This document shows positions 18,232 to 27,446 of a DNA stretch of 64,000 nt, piece after piece. This stretch comes from Halobacteriovorax sp. GTDB lineage: Bacteria; Bdellovibrionota; Bacteriovoracia; Bacteriovoracales; Bacteriovoracaceae. A program made the translations under genes and the position numbers. Under the pieces are notes generated by a model. It was given only the letters and a program-made list of their open reading frames with translations, had not been told where the DNA came from and did not search any database. The stretch covers positions 372,001-436,000 of the forward strand of contig PBIO01000014.1 in the NCBI GenBank assembly GCA_002720865.1. Direction: 5' to 3'. Within the stretch, counting starts at the first letter, position 1, and every line of letters begins with the position of its first letter.

Positions 18232-19356
18232 ATGAGTAAAAGAGATTATTACGATATTTTAGGAATACAAAAAGGCGCTGGTAAAGACGAAATAAAAAAG
18301 GCTTATAGAAAACTGGCCCTAAAATATCATCCCGATAGAAATCCAGACAATGCCGAAGCAGAAGCAAAATTTAAAGAAGCTTCCGAGGCAGCAGAAATTT
18401 TGCTCAATGACGAAAAACGTGGACGTTACGATCAGTTTGGACATGCTGGGGTAGATGGTCAAAGTGGTTTCGGCGCTGGAGGCTTTGGTGGCGGAGGAGA
18501 CTTCGGTGACTTAGGGGATATCTTTGGAGATATCTTTGGTGACATACTAGGCGGCGGAAGAAGACGTGGTCCTAGGTCTAGAGGAAGAGCTGGGAACGAT
18601 CTTCAGATGGCGCTCAATGTAAGCTTTACTGATGCTGCTTTTGGAGTAGAAAAAACAATCTCGATTAATAGAAGTGTTGAATGTGATGACTGCGACGGAT
18701 CTGGTGGGAAGAATGGCGCTAAGCCAATAACCTGCGATATGTGTAGTGGTATGGGAGAAGTTAGAAGGCAACAAGGTTTTTTCACTGTTGCCTCAACATG
18801 TCCTAAATGTCAGGGAACAGGGCAGATGGTTTCAGATCCTTGTGGTACTTGCCGCGGAGAAGGTTCGAAACGCAAAAAAGTAGATATTGCGGTAAAAGTA
18901 CCTGCAGGAATTGATACTGGTCAAAGATTAAAACTTTCTAACGAAGGCGACACTGGAACAATGGGTGGTCCTTCGGGAGATCTTTATGTCGTTATTCAAG
19001 TTGAAGATCACGACATCTTTGATAGGGAAGGATTTAATATTTACTGTACAGTTCCGATTAGTTTTAGCCAGGCAGCACTTGGTGACGATATAGAAGTTCC
19101 TACTCTAGATGGAAAAGTTGCTGTATCAATTCCTGAAGGAACTCAGTCTGGTCGAAAAATGAGACTTAAAGGCAAGGGTATTCAAAAACTAGGTGGATAT
19201 GGGCAGGGAGATCAGATTATTGAAATCCATGTAGAAACACCTACTCATATCAATGCTGAGCAAAAAGAAATTTTTCAAAAGTTAGCGGAACTTGAGGGTA
19301 AGAGTAACCCTATGAGTCGTGGCTTCTTTGAAAAGGTAAAAGACCTATTTCATTAA
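18232..19356 (+). CDS. dnaJ: DnaJ co-chaperone
   Basis: DnaJ delivers substrates to DnaK and stimulates its ATPase. All canonical parts are present: a J domain (residues 1-70) with YHPDRNPDN containing the HPD motif; a Gly/Phe-rich stretch (about 75-115); four zinc-binding repeats CDDCDGSG, CDMCSGMG, CPKCQGTG and CGTCRGEG (about 145-210); and the two C-terminal beta domains. Length, 374 residues, is normal. It lies 61 bp after dnaK with the hairpin between them. No separate promoter was recognised in that gap. Confidence 0.97.
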   Translation: MSKRDYYDILGIQKGAGKDEIKKAYRKLALKYHPDRNPDNAEAEAKFKEASEAAEILLNDEKRGRYDQFGHAGVDGQSGFGAGGFGGGGDFGDLGDIFGDIFGDILGGGRRRGPRSRGRAGNDLQMALNVSFTDAAFGVEKTISINRSVECDDCDGSGGKNGAKPITCDMCSGMGEVRRQQGFFTVASTCPKCQGTGQMVSDPCGTCRGEGSKRKKVDIAVKVPAGIDTGQRLKLSNEGDTGTMGGPSGDLYVVIQVEDHDIFDREGFNIYCTVPISFSQAALGDDIEVPTLDGKVAVSIPEGTQSGRKMRLKGKGIQKLGGYGQGDQIIEIHVETPTHINAEQKEIFQKLAELEGKSNPMSRGFFEKVKDLFH

Positions 19357-19430
19357 TTTAAAGTATTCATTCCTTTACCGACCCGAGGGCAGCTAGTAAA
19401 ATATTGTCACGATAGGTCAAAGGAATGATT

Positions 19431-21443
19431 ATGTCTTTAAATTACTTCGTAAGAAAAGTACTAGCGGTTATATTTTTATTGTTTGTTGTAGGTTGTTCAG
19501 GGATCTCAATGATTAAAAGCGGAAGTCGCTCAGACTTATACCGCGAAGATTTTCTAAAAAAAATTACAAGTATTAAAACTCAATATAAACAAGGTCATAG
19601 TAGTTCGGCATTACAAGTGCTTAAACAAATGCCCGAGGAAACATTATTACCAGCTGAACGTGCTCTTAGAAGAAACCTTATGGGAGTAATTCACTTTTCT
19701 GAAAGTAATTTTGAGCAAGCTATTTTTAATTTCGATTTAGGCCTTACGACCTCTCGCTTAGACCCTTCCCTAACTTCACAAATTCAACTTAATTTAGCGA
19801 GTAGTTATTATAAGTTAGGCTTTATGGACAAGTCCTATGCTGTTTTAAGCCAAGGGGATCCTAAAGTCCTTAAGGAAGCTGAGAAAAAAACTTTTTATAA
19901 ACTAAAATATAAACTTTCTAAAGAACTAGGAAAAGATCAGGAAGAGTTAAGTTCATTGATAATGTTCTTGTCTGATAAGAAAAGTTTAAGTGACTTAAAG
20001 TCAGAGCCACTATTTGAAAAGTTAATCTCGAGCTTTTTCTCGTTAAATAAAAGAGAAAAAATTAGTGTTTTAGAGAATCATGTGGAGGGACAACCCTTAA
20101 GTGTTGGGTATCTCGCTTATCTTGAAGCAGAAAAACTTTACTATAAGGGTGAGAAAGAAGAGGCTACAGAATTATTGGAATGGGTAGAAAAGAAGTTTGC
20201 TGGAAACAGTGAAGTTGATAGCTTGGTAAAGGGATTCTTCTTTAGGCTTGAAAATTACGCAAAGATTGATCCGACCTCTATTGGTGTCGTCTTACCAATG
20301 TCTGGTAGCAAGCAGGGCTTTGGGAAAAGAGCAATGCTTGGGATTGACCATGCTCTTCGTAATCAAATGGCCAGGCCTACAGTGGAGGGACAATCTCCTT
20401 ATCAAATACACTTAAAGGACTCAGGTGGTAGTGGTGCTGTAGGTAGTTATAGAGTTAAAGAATTGATTGATAAGCATCATGTTGCAGTAATTATTGGAGG
20501 TCTTTTTCCTCAAGAGGCCGTTAGAGAATATCAGGAAGCAAAGAAGTATGGCGTTTTCTTTATTAGCTTAAGCCAGGTTTACCTACCAAAAGAAGAGAAG
20601 GATCATCTACTTTTGGAGATTCCAGGTTCTGTTGAATCACATCTTAAAGAGATCTTTTCTACTGATGTAATCACGAATTTTGGAAAAAGAGCGGCAATTC
20701 TCTATCCATCAACCTCTCGTGGCAAAGCTTATGTTAATGAGTTTTGGAGAAGAGCTAAACTTGGAAATGTAGAGCTAGGTGGAGTAATCTCATATGATAA
20801 GAAAAAGTCTGACTATAGAGAACCTGTTAAAAATCTTTTAGGATTAAAATTTAAAAGAGAAAGACAGGAAGAGCTTGATCTAATTACTGAAATTCATTCA
20901 TTGGAAAAGAAAAAATCTTCAAGAAGGATTCAAACCTTAAAGCCTCAAGTTGATTTTGATTGGATATTTGTACCATCACTACCTAGAGAGACTTTACAGA
21001 TTGTACCGAGCTTTACTTATTTCGATGCGTTTAGGTTAAATATCATTGGAGGGCCTAGCTGGAGAAGTAAGGCCATTTTTGATGAAAGCTATAAGCTAGG
21101 TAGCCTATTTTTTGTCGGTGATAAGGTAGGTGAAGCCGCAGACCAATTCTCTCAAAACTTTATTAACCGTTATGGGCAAAAACCTAGAATTATTGAAATG
21201 AGATCTAATGATGCTTTAGGTATCGCTATCTCTGTCTTGCAAGCCACACCCTTTCAAAGTAGAGATGAATTAGATATTCATATTAGAGGCAGAGAATTAC
21301 TTTCTGGAGTAACTGGAGAGTGGAAAATGAACGAAGGTGTATGGATAAAAGATATGGCCTTTTTAAAATTACATAGAGGGAAAGTGGCTAATGCATTTGT
21401 AAAAGCGGAAGTCTCAAGTCCCTCTAGCGAAACCTCACCTTAG
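19431..21443 (+). CDS. LpoA-like lipoprotein with a periplasmic-binding-protein fold
   Basis: A 670-residue lipoprotein. The signal peptide ends in a lipobox-like VVGCSG, so Cys should be lipidated. The middle (residues ~30-250) is helical and TPR-like. From about residue 282 a type I periplasmic-binding fold begins with TSIGVVLPMSGSKQGFGKRA, typical of the Leu/Ile/Val-binding family (Peripla_BP_6). This two-part build is that of LpoA, the outer-membrane activator of penicillin-binding protein 1A, but I cannot show orthology. The ATG at 19425 touches its AGGA; the in-frame ATG at 19431 is spaced by six bases and is the likelier start. Its 3' end overlaps the convergent glycosyltransferase by 20 bp. 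Confidence 0.78.
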   Translation: MSLNYFVRKVLAVIFLLFVVGCSGISMIKSGSRSDLYREDFLKKITSIKTQYKQGHSSSALQVLKQMPEETLLPAERALRRNLMGVIHFSESNFEQAIFNFDLGLTTSRLDPSLTSQIQLNLASSYYKLGFMDKSYAVLSQGDPKVLKEAEKKTFYKLKYKLSKELGKDQEELSSLIMFLSDKKSLSDLKSEPLFEKLISSFFSLNKREKISVLENHVEGQPLSVGYLAYLEAEKLYYKGEKEEATELLEWVEKKFAGNSEVDSLVKGFFFRLENYAKIDPTSIGVVLPMSGSKQGFGKRAMLGIDHALRNQMARPTVEGQSPYQIHLKDSGGSGAVGSYRVKELIDKHHVAVIIGGLFPQEAVREYQEAKKYGVFFISLSQVYLPKEEKDHLLLEIPGSVESHLKEIFSTDVITNFGKRAAILYPSTSRGKAYVNEFWRRAKLGNVELGGVISYDKKKSDYREPVKNLLGLKFKRERQEELDLITEIHSLEKKKSSRRIQTLKPQVDFDWIFVPSLPRETLQIVPSFTYFDAFRLNIIGGPSWRSKAIFDESYKLGSLFFVGDKVGEAADQFSQNFINRYGQKPRIIEMRSNDALGIAISVLQATPFQSRDELDIHIRGRELLSGVTGEWKMNEGVWIKDMAFLKLHRGKVANAFVKAEVSSPSSETSP

Positions 21444-22416
21444 AAGTCAGTCGGTTTATTAGCTCTAAATAAAATCCGAAGCCGTAGGCAAAATTAATTA
21501 TAAATTGAATATAAGACACTCTCAGCATAAAGAGAGTGTTTCTTTTATTCTTACTAAGGTTCCATGAAAAAAAGAGATTTAGGGCTAAGTAAGCAAGTAA
21601 AGGGAGTTTTAAAAGAAAACTGGTCTCGAATGCCATTAATAAAAATATATAAGTCGTAAATAGAAATGGAACAAAATAAATGGGGTCGAAGCTAGAAGGA
21701 TAAAAGAAAAAACTTCTAAGTCTTCCTGAACCACTTAGCATAACTGCTCTAAAGAGCTGCCAAGTAGACGCTCTTCTCTTGTGGTAGACAAAGAGCCTTG
21801 GGAAATAGTGGGTTTTAATGCCCTGTTTTTTAGCTTGATGAATAAGAACATTTTCTTCATTTCTAAAAAAGCGATGATCAAACTTTAATCCATTTTTTAA
21901 CAAAGAGTTTTTTATCCACATATTACAAAGAATAAGTTTCTTTTCACTAGATGTGTTTGGCTCTAAATCTGTTCTATGCCTATATCTAGTATTTGCTGTA
22001 GCTAGTGGGCTTTTGAGAGCTATTGAAAGAGCTTTTTCCCAGTTATTTGAATTAGGGTAATTGGCATCGGGGCCACCAAAAATTTCTAAGTTTTCGTTTT
22101 CTTCAAAAATTTTCTTTATTTGATCAAAATAATCAAATGGCAGTATAGTGTCGTCGTCTAAAAAAAAGAGATACTCAGATTCAATATCAACGGCCCCCAG
22201 GTTCCTAGCTTCTCCAGGGTTTGTTTTTTTTATGGTTTTCGACTTAATTTTTGGAAAGGAATTCTTCAATAGTAGACTAGTTTCTGAATCATCTCCATTA
22301 ACTATAACGTGGATATCAAAACCCATTTTTTCTTGGTGCGGTAACAAGCTTTGCAAGCATCTTTGCAGTAGCTTGCTCCTATTTGCAGTTATGATTAAGA
22401 TTGAAAAACTATTCAT
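21424..22416 (-). CDS. Family 2 glycosyltransferase, membrane-associated
   Basis: A GT-A fold sugar transferase of 330 residues. The N-terminus has the GT2 opening FSILIITANRSKLLQRCLQS, then GEARNLGAVD and the metal- and nucleotide-binding FLDDDTILP (about residues 84-92). The C-terminal third has two hydrophobic segments (about 245-285 and 305-325), so it likely sits on the inner face of the cytoplasmic membrane. The product is not predictable: lipopolysaccharide, capsule and glycoprotein are all possible. It is divergent from the HPr-kinase-like gene with only 35 bp between start codons, which suggests the two may share regulation and a role in surface glycans. Confidence 0.87.
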   Translation of the reverse strand: MNSFSILIITANRSKLLQRCLQSLLPHQEKMGFDIHVIVNGDDSETSLLLKNSFPKIKSKTIKKTNPGEARNLGAVDIESEYLFFLDDDTILPFDYFDQIKKIFEENENLEIFGGPDANYPNSNNWEKALSIALKSPLATANTRYRHRTDLEPNTSSEKKLILCNMWIKNSLLKNGLKFDHRFFRNEENVLIHQAKKQGIKTHYFPRLFVYHKRRASTWQLFRAVMLSGSGRLRSFFFYPSSFDPIYFVPFLFTTYIFLLMAFETSFLLKLPLLAYLALNLFFSWNLSKNKRNTLFMLRVSYIQFIINFAYGFGFYLELINRLTSKVRFR

Positions 22417-22451
22417 TCATGCAAGTTTATAGTTTGTGATAGTATTTTACT

Positions 22452-23462
22452 ATGACGCAATTCGAGAAAACATTGAGTATAGAATTCAGGGGCACGGGCC
22501 TAAGCTTAAAAACGAATTCTGTCGAACTGTATGAGCGTATTAGCAAGGATTTTAGCCACTTTCTGGTCCCTGAACTTAAGAACCCACCGATCTTTAATAT
22601 TACATCCTTAAAAGAAGACAGGCCTTCAATCACAATCCCAACTAGCATTAGCCTTTCTAGAGAATCTAAAAACTCAAAAACCTACGACGATGAAAAAATT
22701 AGGTATAACGATTATGGAGATCTCATCTCTAAATATGATTATGATAAAGAGTCCGGATTAATAAGCTCAGGCTCGATCGAGCGACTTCATGAAATTACCT
22801 ATTTGTTGATTTTAAGTAGGGTAGGTAAGTATCAAGACTTGCTTGGGATTCATAAAGTTCATGCCCTTGGGTTTATTTATAAGGGAGTTTGTTGCGTAGG
22901 TATGATGAATATGGGCGTGGGGAAAAGTACTTTATTGATGGAGCTTCTTAAGGACCCAGAAGTTGAGTTACTAAGCGATGATTCTCCTTTGATTGATGGG
23001 CGCGGTGAAGTCTTAAGTTTTCCTATTCGAATTGGAGCCTCGGAACTTCCAGAGGGCCTTGAAATTGAGGACCCTAAAGAAAATATTTATAGATTGATAA
23101 GAAAAGAATATGGAGAAAAAAATCTTATTTGCCTGCAAGGTATTAAGAATAAGATTGGAACTCAGTATAAAAAAATAGTGGTATTTGAAGGTAAGAGGGG
23201 TAATAGAAGGCTTACAAGAGCCTCTTCTATAAGCCTATGGCTTTCACTTCAAAAGCATATGGTTATTGGAATAGGGCTTCCTATAATTTTTGAGTATTTT
23301 TGGGAGAGTGGAATATCTGACTTCATAAGAAAAACGAAGATCTTCTTTTTAAGACAAAGAGCAGCAATAAACTTCTCGAGAAACTGCGAATTTTATAAGT
23401 TTTCACTGGGGAAGAGCTCCGAAGAAAATGCCAAAGCCCTTAAAGAATTATTAGAAAATTAA
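22452..23462 (+). CDS. HPr-kinase-like P-loop protein
   Basis: A 336-residue protein whose C-terminal half resembles the HPr kinase/phosphorylase fold. It has HALGFIYKGVCCVG, then a P-loop GMMNMGVGKST (residues 150-160), then LLSDDSP (about 173-179), which parallels the acidic metal-binding pair of HprK. The N-terminal half (1-135) is not like the HprK N-terminal domain and I do not recognise it. Proteins of this sort, called HprK-related kinases, occur in polysaccharide and peptide-modification clusters, and here the divergent neighbour is a glycosyltransferase. No HPr or other PTS gene is in the window. Kinase activity and substrate are unproven. Confidence 0.68.
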   Translation: MTQFEKTLSIEFRGTGLSLKTNSVELYERISKDFSHFLVPELKNPPIFNITSLKEDRPSITIPTSISLSRESKNSKTYDDEKIRYNDYGDLISKYDYDKESGLISSGSIERLHEITYLLILSRVGKYQDLLGIHKVHALGFIYKGVCCVGMMNMGVGKSTLLMELLKDPEVELLSDDSPLIDGRGEVLSFPIRIGASELPEGLEIEDPKENIYRLIRKEYGEKNLICLQGIKNKIGTQYKKIVVFEGKRGNRRLTRASSISLWLSLQKHMVIGIGLPIIFEYFWESGISDFIRKTKIFFLRQRAAINFSRNCEFYKFSLGKSSEENAKALKELLEN

Positions 23463-23468
23463 TCACAG

Positions 23469-23491
23469 CAAGTAGCTAACTACTTGTTTTT
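23469..23491 (+). terminator. Terminator of the HPr-kinase-like gene
   Basis: Stem caagtag / ctacttg (7 bp) with a 4-base loop ctaa, followed by five T (23487-23491). It starts six bases after the stop codon at 23460-23462. The right arm also contains the stop codon of the small gene on the opposite strand. Confidence 0.7.
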
Positions 23492-23587
23492 ACCTGCTGC
23501 AATTCTTTTTAAAAGACGCGCTTTCTTTTGAGCTTGCCCTTTTCTTCTTCTCATTTTTGTAACTGTTCTCTTACGTCCTGAACCCAT
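23480..23587 (-). CDS. 35-residue very basic microprotein, possibly ribosome-associated
   Basis: A short gene. On the minus strand an ATG (23585-23587) follows AAAGGA with 8 bases of spacing. It encodes 35 residues beginning MGSGRKRTVTKMRRRKGQ and ending in RIAAGKNK. About 40% of the residues are Lys or Arg and there are no acidic residues. Such composition is seen in tiny ribosomal or ribosome-associated proteins (for example the Thx and COX24/mS38-like groups), and KMRRRK resembles them, but I cannot name a family. It is convergent with the HPr-kinase-like gene. Confidence 0.65.
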   Translation of the reverse strand: MGSGRKRTVTKMRRRKGQAQKKARLLKRIAAGKNK

Positions 23588-23777
23588 GTCCGATATCCTT
23601 TGTGCTTCGAATTAATCAATAACTTAGAGAATGGATACTAGAAAAAAATTTGGCCTCTGACAAGCTTCCGTTGGCTAATTAAAGGCATTAGAAGGTCACT
23701 ATAAAGATATTCTTTTGTTGATAGTTTTGGTCCGTAAGTGGTAAATTTTACGAGTTCATTTGCTTCATGGAGGAGAA

Positions 23778-24731
23778 TTGACAAAAAGCGTCAAAGGAAA
23801 GACGTCTAAGAAAAAAACTTCTAAGAAAAAGAAGTTGGCTTCTAAGGCTAAGAAACCTAATACAAAAGATTTTCAAAAAATAATTGAAGCTGACCCTGGC
23901 TTCTATTCAATGCATCCTCATAAGGCAGCGTTAGCCTCAAGACGAATTCATGGAAATGAAGAAAAGAAAAAAATCGCGATCGATATGCTTGAAAGGTATA
24001 CAGGTCACGACTTCAAAGATTTTCAAAAACAAATTATTCTAACAAATTTTCATTACTATACAGAAAGATTCAATGCCATTTTAGAAGACAGCAAACATAC
24101 GAGAGGTTCTGCCTTTCAGGCTTCTAGTTCTAAGAAAGCAAAAGTTACAATTATTGAGTTTGGTGTTGGAGCTGCGATGGCCGCTCTTATTGGGGAACTT
24201 CTAGCTGTAGTTGAACCTAAGGCCGTTTTGTTTCTAGGTCTTGCCGGGGCAGTTCACAAGTCGCTTAAAGTTGGAGACTTTGTTTTACCAATCGCTTCTA
24301 TTAGAGCTGAGGGAGTTTCAAGGCACTTTTTGCCAAGACAAGTTCCAGCTCTTCCAACCTTTAAGATTCAAAAATTTATTTCTCAAATCTTAGTAGAGCA
24401 TGGGCTTGAATATAGAACGGGTACGATACATTCTACAGATTATAGGTTTTGGGAATTTGACGATAAATTTAAAAAGAATTTAATCGAAGAACGTGTGCTT
24501 GCAGTAGAAATGGAGACAGCTGCTTTATTTACATCTGCATTTGTAAGTAAAGTGAATATGGGGGCACTACTCTTAATCAGTGACTGCCCTATGAAAAGAG
24601 GTGGAATTAAAACAAAGAAATCTGCTTCTGGAGTTTTTAAAAAATATACAGATATCCATATTGAATTGGGAATTGAGGCAATGGCCGATATCGCCGATCG
24701 TGGAGAAAAAATTAGACACTATACTTGGTAA
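23778..24731 (+). CDS. amn: AMP nucleosidase (MTA/SAH nucleosidase-type fold)
   Basis: It probably splits AMP into adenine and ribose 5-phosphate, regulating the adenylate pool. The core (about residues 85-310) has ERYTGHDFKDFQKQIILTNF, which is typical of AMP nucleosidases, plus the phosphorylase-fold motifs FLGLAGAVHKSLKVGDFVLP, AVEMETAALFTS and LLISDCPM; the Glu of VEMET and the Asp of SDCP are the expected ribose- and base-contact residues. Residues 1-35 are a lysine-rich, probably disordered tail. The frame opens at 23760, but a TTG at 23778 follows GGAGGA at good spacing and is preferred. The gene is 21 bp before mreB, probably one transcript. Other purine nucleosidase activity is not excluded. 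Confidence 0.8.
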   Translation: MTKSVKGKTSKKKTSKKKKLASKAKKPNTKDFQKIIEADPGFYSMHPHKAALASRRIHGNEEKKKIAIDMLERYTGHDFKDFQKQIILTNFHYYTERFNAILEDSKHTRGSAFQASSSKKAKVTIIEFGVGAAMAALIGELLAVVEPKAVLFLGLAGAVHKSLKVGDFVLPIASIRAEGVSRHFLPRQVPALPTFKIQKFISQILVEHGLEYRTGTIHSTDYRFWEFDDKFKKNLIEERVLAVEMETAALFTSAFVSKVNMGALLLISDCPMKRGGIKTKKSASGVFKKYTDIHIELGIEAMADIADRGEKIRHYTW

Positions 24732-24752
24732 TATAAGAGAAAGGATAAACTT

Positions 24753-25790
24753 ATGTTTAAGAAAATGCTTGATTGGTTTTCAAATGACCTCGCCATCGAC
24801 TTAGGAACAGCAAACTGTTTAGTTTACGCAAAAGATAGAGGAATTATTGTTAATGAACCTTCGGTTGTTGCCGTTCATCAAGGGATGAAAGGAGTGAATA
24901 AAGTATTAGCTGTTGGTAAAGAAGCAAAACAAATGCTTGGTAGAACTCCAGGATCGATTAAAGCAATTAGGCCAATGAAAGATGGTGTTATTGCTGATTT
25001 TGAAGTTACACAGGCCATGCTCAGATATTTTATTCAGAAGTCCATGGCTGGCTCCAAACTTATTAAGCCTAGAATAATTATTTGTATCCCATTTGGTATT
25101 ACTCAAGTTGAAAAGAGAGCTGTTAAAGAATCAGCTGAACAAGCTGGCGCAAGAGAAGTGTATCTGATTGAAGAGCCAATGGCTGCTGCGATTGGTGCTG
25201 GTCTTCCAATTACAGAACCTTCCGGAAATATGATTGTTGATATTGGAGGGGGAACAACTGAGGTAGCAGTTATCTCTCTTGGTGGAATTGTTTTCTCTAA
25301 GTCGGTTAGAGTTGCGGGAGATAAATTCGACGAAGCTATTACTCAATATATTAAAAAGAAATATTCACTTCTTATCGGTGAGCGTACTGCTGAAGCAATT
25401 AAAATTAGTATCGGTAACGCATATCCATTTGACGATGAAGTTAAGAGCTTTGAAGTGAAAGGACGTGACCTTATTGCTGGAGCTCCGAAAATTATCGAAG
25501 TAACTTCTGATGAGATTAGAGATGCTCTTTCTGATCCAATCGGAGAAGTTGTTGAGGCGATTAAAATATCTCTTGAAAAGACACCGCCAGAATTGGCTGC
25601 TGATATTGTCGACAACGGAATTATTTTGGCAGGAGGTGGGTCACTGCTTGCGAATTTGGACGTTCTTATAAAAGAAAAAACTGGTCTGCCAGTCTCACTT
25701 GCTGAGGATCCACTTACAAGTGTCGTTAGAGGTTGTGGTAAAGCTCTTGAAGAAATTCATCTGCTTAGACAGGTAACAACTCTCTCTTAG
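24753..25790 (+). CDS. mreB: MreB, actin-like rod-shape protein
   Basis: MreB forms membrane-bound filaments that guide lateral cell-wall synthesis. Its 345-residue sequence has the actin-type phosphate motifs [20 protein letters not shown] (phosphate 1), [19 protein letters not shown] (phosphate 2) and [10 protein letters not shown] (adenosine), plus [13 protein letters not shown]. Its start ([19 protein letters not shown]) includes an amphipathic membrane-binding helix. MreC and MreD do not follow; instead a PilZ-like protein starts 3 bp downstream. The gene is otherwise ordinary. Confidence 0.97.
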   Translation: MFKKMLDWFSNDLAIDLGTANCLVYAKDRGIIVNEPSVVAVHQGMKGVNKVLAVGKEAKQMLGRTPGSIKAIRPMKDGVIADFEVTQAMLRYFIQKSMAGSKLIKPRIIICIPFGITQVEKRAVKESAEQAGAREVYLIEEPMAAAIGAGLPITEPSGNMIVDIGGGTTEVAVISLGGIVFSKSVRVAGDKFDEAITQYIKKKYSLLIGERTAEAIKISIGNAYPFDDEVKSFEVKGRDLIAGAPKIIEVTSDEIRDALSDPIGEVVEAIKISLEKTPPELAADIVDNGIILAGGGSLLANLDVLIKEKTGLPVSLAEDPLTSVVRGCGKALEEIHLLRQVTTLS

Positions 25791-25793
25791 GCT

Positions 25794-26666
25794 ATGGAAG
25801 GACTAGGAACAAATTTTATAAAGATTGATACCAATGACATGGTAACAAAGATTGCTCGTCTCTCAAGTGATAAGGGGGATGTTAGCGTTTGGAATAAGGG
25901 GCAAGACTCCGTTGACTACCGTGCTAATGAATCTAAGTTAATTGATGATGAAACAGGTAAATATGTATTGATAAAGCTTTTTGCAGAAAAAGAAGATGCA
26001 AACTTTATCGGAAAAGATATTTTATTAAGTTTTACAGTAATGAATGTTGATTACTTTGGAGAAGGTAAATTTGCCGTTGATGAAAACCCAGAGTTTATAA
26101 CGATAAAATTAGCTTCAAAGATATATAGGTCAGAAAAAAGAGGTAGTGAAAGGTTACTAACTTTCCCGCATCACCAAGTATATTCATATTTTAAAATTAC
26201 TGAAACAGGTGATGAATTAGACAATGTCATTAGCCTCGCTGATTTAAAAACAAAGTCCAAAAAAGAAAAAAAGGGCTTTGATAAAATGAGTGAAACCGGA
26301 ACTATTCAGGCAGCGGAGTTAGAAGCTGGAGAAAATGAAGAGGTTGTAGGTTTTAGAGTTTTAGACCTTGCGAATAATGGAATTTCTTTTTTAGCAAATG
26401 AATCACAAAAGAAATTTTTTGTTTCAGAAAGAATTTTCGATACTTTATTATTGATGTTTGACGGTGATTCTTACACCTTAAAAAATGGTCTTTTGATTTA
26501 TAATGTCGACTATGTTGGAGGAAAAACGGGTGAGGCTCCAATATACAAACTTGGTATTAAGTTTGATAGCCACGCAGAACTAAGCGATAGGCTCAAGGCT
26601 GCCCTAGATAAAACTTCCGTTCTTCAGACCATTAGACATGACTTTGAAGAGTTCGTAGATGAGTAA
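25794..26666 (+). CDS. PilZ-like protein, possible cyclic di-GMP receptor
   Basis: A 290-residue cytoplasmic protein. The second half carries the two PilZ landmarks: RSEKR (residues 112-116, RxxxR) and DLANNG (191-196, D/NxSxxG with Ala for Ser), followed by ISFLA and a final strand YKLGIKF. The distance between the motifs (~75 residues) is much longer than the usual ~30 because of a charged insert (about 140-185). The N-terminal ~105 residues may be a YcgR-N-like beta domain, but I cannot confirm it. It starts 3 bp after mreB and overlaps the next gene by 8 bp, so it is expressed with them. Binding of cyclic di-GMP is an inference. Confidence 0.62.
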   Translation: MEGLGTNFIKIDTNDMVTKIARLSSDKGDVSVWNKGQDSVDYRANESKLIDDETGKYVLIKLFAEKEDANFIGKDILLSFTVMNVDYFGEGKFAVDENPEFITIKLASKIYRSEKRGSERLLTFPHHQVYSYFKITETGDELDNVISLADLKTKSKKEKKGFDKMSETGTIQAAELEAGENEEVVGFRVLDLANNGISFLANESQKKFFVSERIFDTLLLMFDGDSYTLKNGLLIYNVDYVGGKTGEAPIYKLGIKFDSHAELSDRLKAALDKTSVLQTIRHDFEEFVDE

Positions 26667-27444
26667 ATTCTTCATTCTTTTTTTAATCTTTTTTTTAGCC
26701 CAAAGTTGTTCTATTTTTACTCGCGGTAAAAAAAGTACGGATTCAGGTGGAAGTGTCACAGAAAACTCAAAGAGACGTTATAAGTTAACTGACAAGGCCG
26801 GGGAATTTATCGTCTATAAAGAAAATGGTCTAAAGTCCGGCGACAAGACTTATATCTCTAAAAGGGAAGTATTACCCTTTGATGATGATTCAACAAAAGT
26901 TTTAGAGCAGAGTGTGGCTATTTCTAAAGTTGGTGTATTGAGTAAAAAGATGAAAATCATGAGGCCTTATAAGTCTCAATATGCTGTTTGGTTTGACGGT
27001 AAGAAGTACACAACGAATATGACTCTCAATGAATCTAGTCGTTCTTTAGTGGTTAAAATGAAAAGCCCAGAAAAGCAGTGGAATGGACGGAAATCTTTTA
27101 ATTTTCCTGATTCCAAAGCGATTTATTGCTTTTTTACCCAAGTTTTAGAATGTACAGCAATCACAGGTTATTTCAAAAAAGCATTTGAGAAAGGAAGAGG
27201 ACAAATGAATTTCTATCTCATTTGGGATGGATTTCCTTATTTTCAAGAACAATACTTAAATATACCAGACTCTATTTTTACAAAAGCCAAATTAAATTAT
27301 GACGGCAAAAATAAAAATGGAGAAAGAAGATTTTCATTAAACTTTGCGGGGCAAGTAATTTTCTTTTTGTTTGATGAAAAATACAATTTCATCAAGAAAT
27401 TTTGGATAAGTCAGGGCCTTTCGATGGTCCTAAGTGAGAAGTAG
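26659..27444 (+). CDS. Putative lipoprotein of unknown function
   Basis: A 261-residue protein with a short hydrophobic signal (residues 3-15) ending in a lipobox-type FLAQSCS, so it should be lipidated at the Cys and held in a membrane. A charged linker follows and then a beta-rich body with many aromatic residues (YAVWFDGKKYTTNM, MNFYLIWDGFPYFQEQYL). I do not recognise a family. It overlaps the PilZ-like gene by 8 bp and lies 2 bp before the permease gene. It is not a typical solute-binding protein (too small), so it is unlikely to be the binding partner of the permeases. Confidence 0.7.
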   Translation: MSKFFILFLIFFLAQSCSIFTRGKKSTDSGGSVTENSKRRYKLTDKAGEFIVYKENGLKSGDKTYISKREVLPFDDDSTKVLEQSVAISKVGVLSKKMKIMRPYKSQYAVWFDGKKYTTNMTLNESSRSLVVKMKSPEKQWNGRKSFNFPDSKAIYCFFTQVLECTAITGYFKKAFEKGRGQMNFYLIWDGFPYFQEQYLNIPDSIFTKAKLNYDGKNKNGERRFSLNFAGQVIFFLFDEKYNFIKKFWISQGLSMVLSEK

Positions 27445-27446
27445 AG

